NCBI GenBank assembly: GCA_905208455.1
Contig: CAJLPK010000045.1
Span: forward strand, 1 to 13,868
Origin: an uncultured Bacillota bacterium
GTDB lineage: Bacteria; Bacillota; Clostridia; Christensenellales; QAND01
Reading direction: 5' to 3'
DNA: 13,868 nucleotides
This document shows positions 5,991 through 13,049 of the stretch, one piece after another. The notes beneath the pieces were generated by a model, which did not search any database, was not told the origin of the DNA, and worked only from the letters and a program-made list of their open reading frames with translations. The translations under genes and the position numbers were made by a program. Position 1 is the stretch's first letter. Every line of letters starts with the position of its first letter.

Positions 5991-7079
5991 TTAATATCCT
6001 TGTACCGTTTTATAAAAGGGCAGCTTTTCCATGCGGCAGGCCAAGCGCTCTGCTCCGTTATCCACGGCAAAATCGTGCTCTGCCTCCTCTAAAAAGCTGC
6101 GATTGACCAAGGCCATGGCGGCATATTCCTGCACATACGGGGCCCATCCCGCGCTTGTGATACGGCCGCAAGGCACGCCATGGTCGTATAGCAGCGCTCC
6201 GCTTTGCGGCGCCTGGTCGCCTTCTATCACCAGGCCGATGAGCTTTCTCGGCACGCCCTGAAGCACCTGGCGGTCCAGTGCACGCTTGCCGACAAATTCC
6301 CCCTGCAGCGGGCGCACAAACTGCCCCAGCCCCACCTCAAAGGGCGTGACCTCCTCCGTTAGCTCCTGCCCGTATACCGGCACGCCGGCCTCCAAGCAAA
6401 GCGACGCCCATGCGTCCGTGCCGCAAGGGATGGGCTCATCCTCATCGCTGGCATCTAATATTTCCCGCCACAGCTGGGCGGCATGGGAGGCGCTGCAAAA
6501 AATCTCATACGCCTGTTCTCCGAAAAAGCCGACAGAGGCAATAAAGCACATCCTGCCCACGATCCTGGTCTCATGGCAGCGGCAGGGCCGTTCCGGCAAA
6601 TGCTTGCAAATGCTGGAAAGGATACGCTTGCTATGCGGGCCCTGGAGGTTGATCTGCGCGGTTTTCTCCGTCACATCCAGCACCTTGGCCCCTGGCAGGG
6701 CGTACGCTTTCAAGTGCGATAGGATCTTGGCACGGTTCTCCGGGTGGATGGTCATCCCAAAGGTTTTCTCATTCCATTTATAGATGACGACATCATCCAG
6801 GATCCCGCCCTTGTCATTGCAAATCAGGGTGTATTCGCAGTCCCCCTCCGCCATTTCAGAGACATCGTTGGTGGTGATGCGCTGCACGCACACCGCCGCA
6901 TTGGGGCCCAAAATCAAAATACGGGTCAGATAGCTGCGGTCAAACAGGCCGGATTTTTCCCGCACGCTGCGGTGCTCATCCTCCATCCCCAGGTATTGGC
7001 TTGGCAGGGCATACCCCTTATCCTTGGCCATTTGGCCGCCCATGGCCAGATGTTCTTGATATAACGGCGTATGCTTCAT
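5991..7079 (-). CDS. GcvT-like (aminomethyltransferase-fold) folate-binding protein, 362 aa
   Basis: The protein aligns end to end with the glycine-cleavage T-protein. It begins TPLYQEHLAMGGQM and contains REKSGLFDRS (40-49), TTNDVS (69-74), CNDKGGILDDVVIY (87-100), LQGP (145-148), LEAGVPVYGQELTEEVTPFEVGLGQFV and the late ITSAGWAPY. The Asp corresponding to the catalytic T-protein Asp is kept (about residue 96). Two canonical signatures are altered: RTGYTGEDGFEI reads SVGFFGEQAYEI (182-193), and the usual V-N-A-S-N stretch reads TIHPEN (110-115). No gcvH or gcvP is nearby. It may be a THF-dependent demethylase or another T-protein paralog rather than true GcvT. The ATG at 7077-7079 has SD AAAGGAGT. 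It has its own promoter (7125-7153). Confidence 0.8.
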   Translation of the reverse strand: MKHTPLYQEHLAMGGQMAKDKGYALPSQYLGMEDEHRSVREKSGLFDRSYLTRILILGPNAAVCVQRITTNDVSEMAEGDCEYTLICNDKGGILDDVVIYKWNEKTFGMTIHPENRAKILSHLKAYALPGAKVLDVTEKTAQINLQGPHSKRILSSICKHLPERPCRCHETRIVGRMCFIASVGFFGEQAYEIFCSASHAAQLWREILDASDEDEPIPCGTDAWASLCLEAGVPVYGQELTEEVTPFEVGLGQFVRPLQGEFVGKRALDRQVLQGVPRKLIGLVIEGDQAPQSGALLYDHGVPCGRITSAGWAPYVQEYAAMALVNRSFLEEAEHDFAVDNGAERLACRMEKLPFYKTVQGY

Positions 7080-7124
7080 CCCTGCCACTCCTTTCCTGCT
7101 CCTGTACTTTCTTTTTATCAATTT

Positions 7125-7153
7125 ATTATACTGTATCGGCATTTAATTGACAA
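7125..7153 (-). promoter_or_regulatory. Sigma-A promoter for the gcvT-like/DUF1461/tsaD run
   Basis: On the minus strand, -35 TTGTCA (7148-7153) and -10 TATAAT (7125-7130) are separated by 17 bp. The predicted start near 7118 leaves about 40 bases before the ATG at 7077-7079, with SD AAAGGAGT in between. The promoter lies just after the cysS terminator, which makes this a separate transcription unit. Confidence 0.85.
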
Positions 7154-7189
7154 ATATGCGCCTTTTCTTTGTTTTTGCCCGCGATATAC

Positions 7190-7220
7190 AAAAAAAGAAG
7201 AACGCATGCGTTCTTCTTTT
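7190..7220 (-). terminator. Intrinsic terminator after cysS
   Basis: A perfect 28-bp palindrome spans 7193-7220, with arms AAAAGAAGAACGCA and its complement. On the minus strand it runs into seven Ts (7196 down to 7190). It begins 6 bp after the cysS stop. Confidence 0.9.
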
Positions 7221-7226
7221 CGTTCT

Positions 7227-8618
7227 TTATGCCTTTTTGACCACCGGCCCCTGCGGCGTATCCTCCAGGATATAGCCGCGGCTCTGTATTTCGTCCCTGA
7301 GCTTATCGGCGGTTTCCCATTGTTTATCCTTCCGGGCCTGCTGGCGCTGAGCCGCCAGGTCTAAAATCTCCTGCGGCACCGCATCCTCTGCCTGCGCTTG
7401 GATACCCAGCACCCCCAGCAGCGTTTGCAACAGCGATAGCACCTTTTGCGCGCCTTCGCTGCTGCCCTGCTTGGCGTACACCGTATTGGCCTCGCGAATC
7501 AAATCGAATACGACGGAAAGCGCATCAGCGGTGTTCAGGTCATCATCCATCGCCTCGCAGAACCTGGCCTCGTATCCGTCCAGGATATGCAGAAGCGCCT
7601 CTTCCCCTTCGCCCAGCGCGGCCTGGCGCTGGCCCGCCACGCGCCCCAACAGCTCTGCGGCGTTTTCGATGCGGCGCAGAGCACTGGCGGCCTGCTCGAT
7701 GAGTTCACGGCTAAAGTTGATAGGGCTGCGGTAATGCGCGCTCAGCATAAACAGCCGCACCGCCATCAAATCAAATTCCCCGGCAATCTCCCGCACGGTG
7801 AAAAAGTTACCGGCGGATTTGCTCATCTTCTGGTTGTTGATGTTGATATGCCCGTTGTGCATCCAGTATTTAGCAAACGGCTTACCCGTTGCACCCTCGC
7901 TCTGCGCAATCTCGTTTTCATGGTGCGGGAAGACCAGATCCACCCCGCCGCAGTGAATATCCAGCGTATCGCCCAGATATTTCATGCTCATGGCACTGCA
8001 TTCCACATGCCAGCCCGGGCGCCCCATGCCCCACGGGCTGGGCCAGGCGGGCTCGCCGGGCTTTTGCGCCTTCCAAAGGGCAAAATCCAGCGCGTCGCGC
8101 TTGATTTCCGAAACATCCACCCGCGCGCCGGACTCCAATTCATCCACATCATAGCCGGACAGCTTGCCGTAGCCCTTCATAGAGCGCGTGGCAAAGTAGA
8201 CGTCGCCGTGCGATTCATACGCATGCCCGTTTTGGATGAGCTTTTCGATGAGATGGATGATCTCGTCGATATTCTCTGTGGCGCGCGGCGCAATATCCGC
8301 CCGCTTTACGCCCAGGGCGTCTGCATCCTTGTAGTATTCCGCGATGTAGCGGTCCGCCAGCTCTCGGACGGTTACGCCCTCTTCGTTGGCCTTTTTAATC
8401 ATCTTATCGTCTATGTCCGTAAAATTCTGTACAAACGTCACTTTATACCCGCGATATTCCAGATAGCGGCGCAGCGTATCGAAAATGATGAAGGGCCGGG
8501 CATTGCCCACGTGGAAGTAATTGTACACCGTAGGCCCGCAGGAATAGATCCTGACCTCCCCCGGGTGCACCGGCACCAGCTCTTCTTTTTTTCTTGTCAT
8601 GGTATTAAATATTTTCAT
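7227..8618 (-). CDS. cysS: Cysteinyl-tRNA synthetase, 463 aa
   Basis: This class I synthetase charges tRNA-Cys with cysteine. Both ATP-binding signatures are present: HVGN (36-39, the HIGH motif) and KMSKS (264-268). The zinc ligands that select cysteine are in place: Cys27 in YSCGPTVYN, Cys207 in HVECSAM, and His232 and Glu236 in FPHHENE. The C-terminal DALR-like helical domain and anticodon-binding tail (about 330-463) complete the normal length. The ATG (8616-8618) has SD GGAGG 6 bases upstream, located inside the 3' end of cysE, which it overlaps by 14 bp. It is followed directly by a strong terminator. With cysE it is controlled by the tRNA-Cys T-box leader, so charging and cysteine synthesis respond to the same tRNA. 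Confidence 0.97.
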   Translation of the reverse strand: MKIFNTMTRKKEELVPVHPGEVRIYSCGPTVYNYFHVGNARPFIIFDTLRRYLEYRGYKVTFVQNFTDIDDKMIKKANEEGVTVRELADRYIAEYYKDADALGVKRADIAPRATENIDEIIHLIEKLIQNGHAYESHGDVYFATRSMKGYGKLSGYDVDELESGARVDVSEIKRDALDFALWKAQKPGEPAWPSPWGMGRPGWHVECSAMSMKYLGDTLDIHCGGVDLVFPHHENEIAQSEGATGKPFAKYWMHNGHININNQKMSKSAGNFFTVREIAGEFDLMAVRLFMLSAHYRSPINFSRELIEQAASALRRIENAAELLGRVAGQRQAALGEGEEALLHILDGYEARFCEAMDDDLNTADALSVVFDLIREANTVYAKQGSSEGAQKVLSLLQTLLGVLGIQAQAEDAVPQEILDLAAQRQQARKDKQWETADKLRDEIQSRGYILEDTPQGPVVKKA

Positions 8619-9315
8619 GTTGAGCCTCCCTCATCAATATTGTAACCGCCTTTTCCAAAATGTCTACCTTATCGCGCAATTCCTGCAATTCCTGCTCCAC
8701 GGGGTCCGGCATATGGATCTGGTCTAAGTCCGACGCCTCAATGGCCAGGTTGCAGGTTTCGCATTCGTCGCACGGCTCGCCGGTTATGTTTTTCGGGCAA
8801 TAGCGGCGCACGATGCGCCCCGGCACGCCCACCACCGTGCAGTACGGCGGCACCTCGTTGAGCACCACGGCGCCCGCGCCGATGCGCGAGCCCCTGCCCA
8901 CGCGAAACGGGCCCAGCACCTTGGCGCCGCTGGAAATGACGACATCATCCTCCACCGTCGGATGCCGCTTGCCGGTATCCTTGCCCGTGCCGCCCAGCGT
9001 AGCGCCCTGGTAGATGGTCACGTTGTTGCCGACCTCCGCCGTCTGCCCGATGACAACGCCCATGCCATGGTCGATGAATACGCCGCGGCCCAGCTTTGCC
9101 CCGGGATGGATCTCTATGCCGGTGAAAAACCGCACCAGCGTAGAGACAAACCGGCCCAGCCCCTTCATATGGTGCGTATACAGCCAATGCGCGCGCCTGT
9201 GCCAGCGCACCGCATGAAAGCCCGGATAGTTTAAGACGATCTCCAGCGCGTTGCGCGCAGCCGGGTCGCGCTGCTTTACCGCCTTTATATCTTCCCTCCA
9301 TGTCTTAAAAAACAT
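8605..9315 (-). CDS. cysE: Serine O-acetyltransferase CysE, 236 aa, with Cys-rich C-terminal extension
   Basis: CysE makes O-acetylserine from serine and acetyl-CoA, the first step of cysteine synthesis. A short N-terminal helical part (DPAARNALEIVLNYPGFHAVRWHR, 17-40) leads into left-handed beta-helix hexapeptide repeats (about 68-168), including the active-site His83 (IDHGMGVVIG) and GATLGGTGK. This is the short Bacillus-type enzyme. Beyond the usual end it carries four closely spaced cysteines (Cys173, 182, 185, 188), then a predicted amphipathic helix with heptad leucines (about 205-230). The ATG at 9313-9315 has SD AAGGGGG at 9324-9330, immediately after the U-run of the T-box terminator. 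Upstream codons in the frame are leader RNA, not protein. Confidence 0.95.
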   Translation of the reverse strand: MFFKTWREDIKAVKQRDPAARNALEIVLNYPGFHAVRWHRRAHWLYTHHMKGLGRFVSTLVRFFTGIEIHPGAKLGRGVFIDHGMGVVIGQTAEVGNNVTIYQGATLGGTGKDTGKRHPTVEDDVVISSGAKVLGPFRVGRGSRIGAGAVVLNEVPPYCTVVGVPGRIVRRYCPKNITGEPCDECETCNLAIEASDLDQIHMPDPVEQELQELRDKVDILEKAVTILMREAQHENI

Positions 9316-9330
9316 GCCGAATGCCCCCTT

Positions 9331-9372
9331 AAAAAAGAAAACAAAAACGCCGCCTCCACCAAGGAGACGACG
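9331..9372 (-). terminator. T-box-controlled terminator upstream of cysE
   Basis: On the minus strand, CGTCGTCTCC (9363-9372) pairs with GGAGGCGGCG (9348-9357), two pairs being G-U, around loop TTGGT. A long T-rich run follows (9347 to 9331). The cysE Shine-Dalgarno begins directly after it. Confidence 0.9.
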
Positions 9373-9604
9373 CAGACCAGCCGTGGTTCCACTCCAAATT
9401 CCGCAAAGGCAGCCAACGCCCCTGCGCTTTACGCTGTCCTTAACGCGGACAATACGGCACACACCGTAGCATGTGCAGCTCGCGCAGCGCATCTTCGCAC
9501 CCTTTTCCACCCAAGCGGGCTTTCAGCCTATGGCCCTGCTCTCTCTGATGCGGCTTTTGAAAACGGCCTACTTTTCTGCGGTCATCACTTTTTGCAAACG
9601 CTTT
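9331..9604 (-). promoter_or_regulatory. tRNA-Cys T-box leader of cysE-cysS
   Basis: The leader has the ordered parts of a T-box. The base of stem I pairs CGCAG (9576-9580) with CTGCG (9483-9487), closing a specifier loop with AGTA on one side and GAAGATGCG on the other. The UGC cysteine codon at 9489-9491 sits one purine before the helix. Above it are the AGAGAG motif and the apical GGCTGAAAGCC. The antiterminator is canonical: GGAG/CTCC and ACG/CGT flank a 7-base bulge TGGAACC (9385-9391). The variable base in TGGA is A, matching the U discriminator of tRNA-Cys. The 3' strand of the antiterminator is part of the terminator stem, so the two folds exclude each other. Uncharged tRNA-Cys should therefore turn on cysE and cysS. 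Confidence 0.93.
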
Positions 9605-9610
9605 TCATTT

Positions 9611-9640
9611 ATTATAGCGATGGGCAAACCGTGCTGTCAA
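9611..9640 (-). promoter_or_regulatory. Sigma-A promoter for cysE-cysS
   Basis: On the minus strand, a perfect TTGACA (9635-9640) and perfect TATAAT (9611-9616) are separated by 18 bp. The start is expected near 9604, just before the T-box stem I. A consensus promoter fits a system whose control lies in the attenuator rather than at initiation. Confidence 0.92.
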
Positions 9641-9717
9641 TCCCCCCGCAAAATGAAAGGGATACGCCGGTTTTCCCTATCCTACAATAAAATCATACAC
9701 GAAACAGCACGCAAATG

Positions 9718-9726
9718 TGATACACT
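9718..9726 (+). promoter_or_regulatory. Possible extended -10 promoter for the murG-like gene
   Basis: TG, one base, then TACACT (9718-9726) fits an extended -10 element. No good -35 is visible at 16-18 bp. TACAAT at 9683-9688 is an alternative -10, also without a -35. The divergent cysE promoter lies about 80 bp away. SD AGGAAGG (9750-9756) follows upstream of the ATG. Confidence 0.45.
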
Positions 9727-9762
9727 AACCCAAGGAAACCACGAAATCGAGGAAGGAACCGG

Positions 9763-10839
9763 ATGAAAAAAATCGTTTTAACCGGCGGTGGCACAGCCGG
9801 GCATGTGACGCCCAACATTGCTTTGCTGCCCGCCCTTTGCAAAATGGGCTGCGAAATCCATTACATCGGCGACGTCAACGGCATGGAAAAAAGGCTGATG
9901 GCGCCGTTTGACTTTGTGACCTACCACGGCATTTCTACCGGAAAGCTGCGCCGCTACCTTTCCGTGCAGAATCTAAAGGACCCCTTTAAGGTGCTAAAGG
10001 GCATCTCTCAATGCAAAAGGCTGCTGGGGAAAATCCGCCCGGACGTTATCTTTGCCAAGGGCGGATTTGTCTCCGTGCCCGTCGTCATGGCCGCTAAAAA
10101 GCACGGCATCCCCGTCGTACTGCATGAAAGCGACTTTACCATCGGGCTGGCCAACCGTATCTCCGCGCCCAGGGCCACCATCGTATGCACCAGCTTTGCG
10201 CCTACGGTAAAGGAGGTCAAGGGAGGGCACGGGGTATGGACAGGGTCGCCCGTGCGCGAGGAGCTGCTGCATGCCACGCGCAGCCAGGCGCAGGATTTTT
10301 TCCAATTTCCCGCGCCGGAACAGCCTACCCTCGTCTTTATGGGCGGCAGCCTGGGCGCACAGGCGCTGAACCGGGCGCTTTCGGACAGCTTTGAAGCGCT
10401 TGTCCGCCGGTACAACATCATCCACATCGCAGGCCGCGGCAACCTAGACCCCGGCTTGGCGCACCCTAATTACCGCGCGTATGAATATCTGACCGAGGAA
10501 ATGCCGCTGGTCTTTGCCGCAGCGGACCTGTTTGTCTGCCGCAGCGGCGCCAATACACTGTTTGAACTGCTGGCCACCAAGCGCCCTGCTGTGCTAGTGC
10601 CGCTGCCCTCGAAATCCAGCCGCGGAGACCAGCTGCTCAATGCCGGGTTTTTCGCGGAGCAGGGGTATGCCGACGTGCTGCCGCAGGAAACCATCACCCC
10701 AGAGTCCCTGCAAGCAGCCATCCGGCATGGGCTGGAGACTGCCGGGACAAAACAGCAGGCCATGGCACAGTCGCCCATGCAAAACGGGACGCAAAACGTG
10801 CTTTGCCAAATCAAAGCCGCCGCAGGCTGGGAGGAATAA
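9763..10839 (+). CDS. MurG-family glycosyltransferase (second clostridial type), 358 aa
   Basis: MurG adds GlcNAc from UDP-GlcNAc to lipid I at the inner face of the membrane, making lipid II. The GT-B fold is complete. The N-terminal glycine loop is TGGGTAGHVTPN (7-18). The acceptor-side motif is HESDFTIGLANR (121-132) where classical MurG has HEQN...PG..N. The donor-site glycine loop is GGSLGA (194-199), and the UDP-GlcNAc site includes RSGANTLFELL (260-270) and RGDQLLNA (287-294). HESD, the KLRRY stretch at 61-65 and SSRGDQ are, as I recall, hallmarks of a MurG paralog found beside the true murG in many Clostridia. The dcw cell-wall cluster, the usual home of murG, is absent here. A methyltransferase gene starts 1 bp after its stop. 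Whether it makes lipid II or another product is open. Confidence 0.85.
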   Translation: MKKIVLTGGGTAGHVTPNIALLPALCKMGCEIHYIGDVNGMEKRLMAPFDFVTYHGISTGKLRRYLSVQNLKDPFKVLKGISQCKRLLGKIRPDVIFAKGGFVSVPVVMAAKKHGIPVVLHESDFTIGLANRISAPRATIVCTSFAPTVKEVKGGHGVWTGSPVREELLHATRSQAQDFFQFPAPEQPTLVFMGGSLGAQALNRALSDSFEALVRRYNIIHIAGRGNLDPGLAHPNYRAYEYLTEEMPLVFAAADLFVCRSGANTLFELLATKRPAVLVPLPSKSSRGDQLLNAGFFAEQGYADVLPQETITPESLQAAIRHGLETAGTKQQAMAQSPMQNGTQNVLCQIKAAAGWEE

Positions 10840-10840
10840 G

Positions 10841-12361
10841 ATGACGGATCTCAACGCATTGTTCACTCAATATATAGAAGGAAACGCCAAGGAGCAGGAG
10901 CGCGCCGCCAAACAGATTGCGCAAACCAACGGCGCGCACGTATTCTTGATGGAAAAGCTCTCCACCTCCCAGGCCCGTGCCGCGCTGGCGCTGCTGGGCC
11001 GGGCAGCCCGGCGCGAATCGGTGCGCTGGGCGCTGATGGACAAAACCCTGGAGATTGCCCCGCTGCTGGGCAGCGAGGATGCAAAAACCCGCAAAAATGC
11101 CGCCATTGTGCTGGGGCAGATCGGCCAGCGGGCCGCTGTGCCTGCTTTATGCCGTGCGCTTTCCAAGGAAACGCAGCAGTTTGTGCGCCCCAGCCTGATT
11201 TTGGCGCTGGGCCAGCTGGGCGGCGCGGAGGCACAGGCCGCCGTCAAGTCGCTGCCCCTGCCGGAGGGCACGGACAAAAACACGCTGGCAGAGCGAGATG
11301 CTATCCAAAAGGCGCTCTCCCGCCTGGCCCCGCAAAAAAGCCGCACCTTTACCGGCTTTGCCGCGCCCCGTCCGGTATGGCTGATGCCGGTCAACGGGCT
11401 CATCGGCTCGCTTTTGGCAGAGGCGCGGGCCAAGCACATTGAGGTAAAACAAAAGGGCAGCGTGGTGGAGGCCGTGACCAGGAGCCTGCCCTCCCTCTAT
11501 GCGCTGCGCGGTTTTTACGAGGCGCTGTTGCCCTTCGCCGTCGGCGTAAAGGCAGAGCCTGAGGCCTTGGCAGAGGCTGTGGAGGCCGGCGGCTTGTACG
11601 CCCTGCTCTGCCAAATGCACGACGGCAGCGGCGCGTTCCCCACCCGGCTGGAGGTGCGCGGGCCCGGCATAGACCGCGCGGCCTTTGCCAGCAAATTTTT
11701 TGCGCGGGTGAACGATGCGCATTTTACCAATTCGCCGAGCAGCTATGATATAGAGCTGCGCTGCTGGGTCAAAAACGGACAAGCCACCCTTTCGGTGCGT
11801 TTGCATACCTTCCAGGACCCCCGCTTTGCCTACCGGCTGGACAGCGTGCCCGCCTCCATGCATCCCGCTGTGGCTGCTGCCTTGCTGTATGACCACCGCC
11901 GTTATATGAAACAGACCCATACCGTGCTGGACCCCTTCTGCGGCGCAGGCACGCTGCTCATAGAGCGCAAAAAGCTCATGGGCGCCAAGGCCTTTACCGG
12001 GCTGGACATCAGCCCCAAGGCCTTTTCCATCGCGCGTGCCAACTGCCATGAGGCCGGGCTGCATGCCAAGGTATTCAATCGGGACTGCCGCGGGTTCCAC
12101 AGCGATTTCGGCTATGATGAAATTTTGTGCAACCTGCCCTTTGGGCACAGGGTAGGCAGCCATGAGCAAAATGAAAAGCTATACGACGATATTTTGCGGC
12201 AATGGCCCCATCTCCTGCGCCCCGGCGGCTTTGTGCTGGCCATTACCAACGATAAGCAGTTGTTTGCCGCGTTGGCTACCCGCCATGGCTGGAAGACCGT
12301 TTCGCAGATGGCGTTTTCTGCCGGCGGGCTTTCGCCTACGGCGTTTCTGCTGCAACGCTGA
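10841..12361 (+). CDS. HEAT-repeat protein fused to an RNA-methyltransferase domain (Trm14/RlmL-like), 506 aa
   Basis: The C-terminal third is a Rossmann-fold SAM methyltransferase: motif I LDPFCGAGTLLIE (363-375), acidic cofactor residue Asp389 in TGLDI, and catalytic NLPFG (431-435). That form is typical of N2-guanine tRNA/rRNA methyltransferases such as Trm14, TrmN and RlmL. Region 175-350 (including RFAYRLDSVPASMHPAVAAAL) resembles the THUMP-linked part of those enzymes but is divergent. The N-terminus (about 70-130) holds two HEAT-like helical repeats, KTRKNAAIVLGQIG and VRPSLILALGQLGG, an unusual partner. Start ATG 10841 has SD GGGAGG (10829-10834); an upstream open stretch in the frame lies inside the murG-like gene and is ignored. 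The substrate is unknown. Translation is probably coupled to the upstream glycosyltransferase. Confidence 0.82.
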   Translation: MTDLNALFTQYIEGNAKEQERAAKQIAQTNGAHVFLMEKLSTSQARAALALLGRAARRESVRWALMDKTLEIAPLLGSEDAKTRKNAAIVLGQIGQRAAVPALCRALSKETQQFVRPSLILALGQLGGAEAQAAVKSLPLPEGTDKNTLAERDAIQKALSRLAPQKSRTFTGFAAPRPVWLMPVNGLIGSLLAEARAKHIEVKQKGSVVEAVTRSLPSLYALRGFYEALLPFAVGVKAEPEALAEAVEAGGLYALLCQMHDGSGAFPTRLEVRGPGIDRAAFASKFFARVNDAHFTNSPSSYDIELRCWVKNGQATLSVRLHTFQDPRFAYRLDSVPASMHPAVAAALLYDHRRYMKQTHTVLDPFCGAGTLLIERKKLMGAKAFTGLDISPKAFSIARANCHEAGLHAKVFNRDCRGFHSDFGYDEILCNLPFGHRVGSHEQNEKLYDDILRQWPHLLRPGGFVLAITNDKQLFAALATRHGWKTVSQMAFSAGGLSPTAFLLQR

Positions 12362-12373
12362 TTGTAAGCACAC

Positions 12374-12404
12374 AAAAAGAGGAAGCAAGTTGCTTCCTCT
12401 TTTT
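12374..12404. terminator. Bidirectional terminator between convergent genes
   Basis: Arms AAAAAGAGGAAGC (12374-12386) and GCTTCCTCTTTTT (12392-12404) are perfect complements around AAGTT. Five Ts end the stem on either strand, so it can stop the methyltransferase transcript on plus and the XRE gene transcript on minus. It lies against the stop codon of the XRE gene. Confidence 0.9.
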
Positions 12405-13016
12405 CTATGCGGCGGCTGCGCGCTTTTTCATCGTGCGGTATGCTGTTATCACAAACCCCGTATATAGTACGGCAAACACCGCCAAGCTCCGCAGCCCAAA
12501 CGGGTAGGGCGCGGGGATGCCTTCTACCGCCAGGGTCGTAAGGGCGGAAAGCAGCAAAAAAGCCGCCAGGCATACATGGACAAACCGTATCCAAAAGGGC
12601 CCTTGTGTTTTGCCAAGCAAGGCGCCGATGCCATATACCAGGCCGCCGCAGACCTGGAGCATCAGGCCGCCCCATACGCAAGCTGCGGTCTGCGCTTCAT
12701 ACCAACTGCCTATGGCCAAAATCAGCCCCATGGCCGTCAGCGCCGCAGAGGATAAAAATAGGATCGGCCCGGTGAGGGGCCTTGCGCGCTCTGCCTGCTG
12801 CGTACCGGGCGCAGGGCTTTGCGCCCCCTTCAGAAGATAGTCGGTCGTCACTTCAAAAAATTCGCTCATGGCTACGATTTTTTCTATTTCCGGCGTGCTT
12901 TGTGCGCTTTCCCATTTGGATACCGCCTGCCGGGATACCCCCAGCCTTTCTGCCAGCTCCTCCTGGGAAAGCCCCTTTTGTTTTCTCATCTGCTGTATTC
13001 TCTGTGCCAAGTCCAT
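12405..13016 (-). CDS. XRE-family regulator with four membrane segments, 203 aa
   Basis: The N-terminus is a Cro/C1-type helix-turn-helix (about 5-62): LAQRIQQMRKQKGLSQEELA, then LGVSRQAVSKWESAQSTPEI and the DYLLKG end common to Firmicute XRE regulators. After a Pro/Ala/Gln linker (66-81) come four hydrophobic segments: about 84-104, 111-135, 141-163 and 174-194. A basic tail (MKKRAAAA) ends the protein. This places a DNA-binding domain at the inner face of the membrane, a known design in Clostridia. The signal and targets are not known. ATG 13014-13016 has SD GGAGGGGG 4 bases upstream. Two CAACCG-type palindromes lie upstream and could be its own operator. It converges with the methyltransferase gene across a shared terminator. 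Confidence 0.88.
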   Translation of the reverse strand: MDLAQRIQQMRKQKGLSQEELAERLGVSRQAVSKWESAQSTPEIEKIVAMSEFFEVTTDYLLKGAQSPAPGTQQAERARPLTGPILFLSSAALTAMGLILAIGSWYEAQTAACVWGGLMLQVCGGLVYGIGALLGKTQGPFWIRFVHVCLAAFLLLSALTTLAVEGIPAPYPFGLRSLAVFAVLYTGFVITAYRTMKKRAAAA

Positions 13017-13049
13017 CTGACCCCCTCCTTTTGCCCTATTCTACCCGAC

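Noticed and set aside
7193..7220. 28-bp perfect palindrome as a mobile-element end or operator
   Set aside because: It lies 6 bp after cysS and runs into seven Ts, so a terminator explains it fully; no transposase or target duplication is near.
9316..9510. N-terminal extension of CysE by 65 codons
   Set aside because: This stretch is the T-box leader with its terminator; the good SD and family similarity start at 9315.
10640..10840. Longer methyltransferase starting inside the murG-like gene
   Set aside because: The extension is an off-frame shadow of the glycosyltransferase; ATG 10841 has a strong SD.
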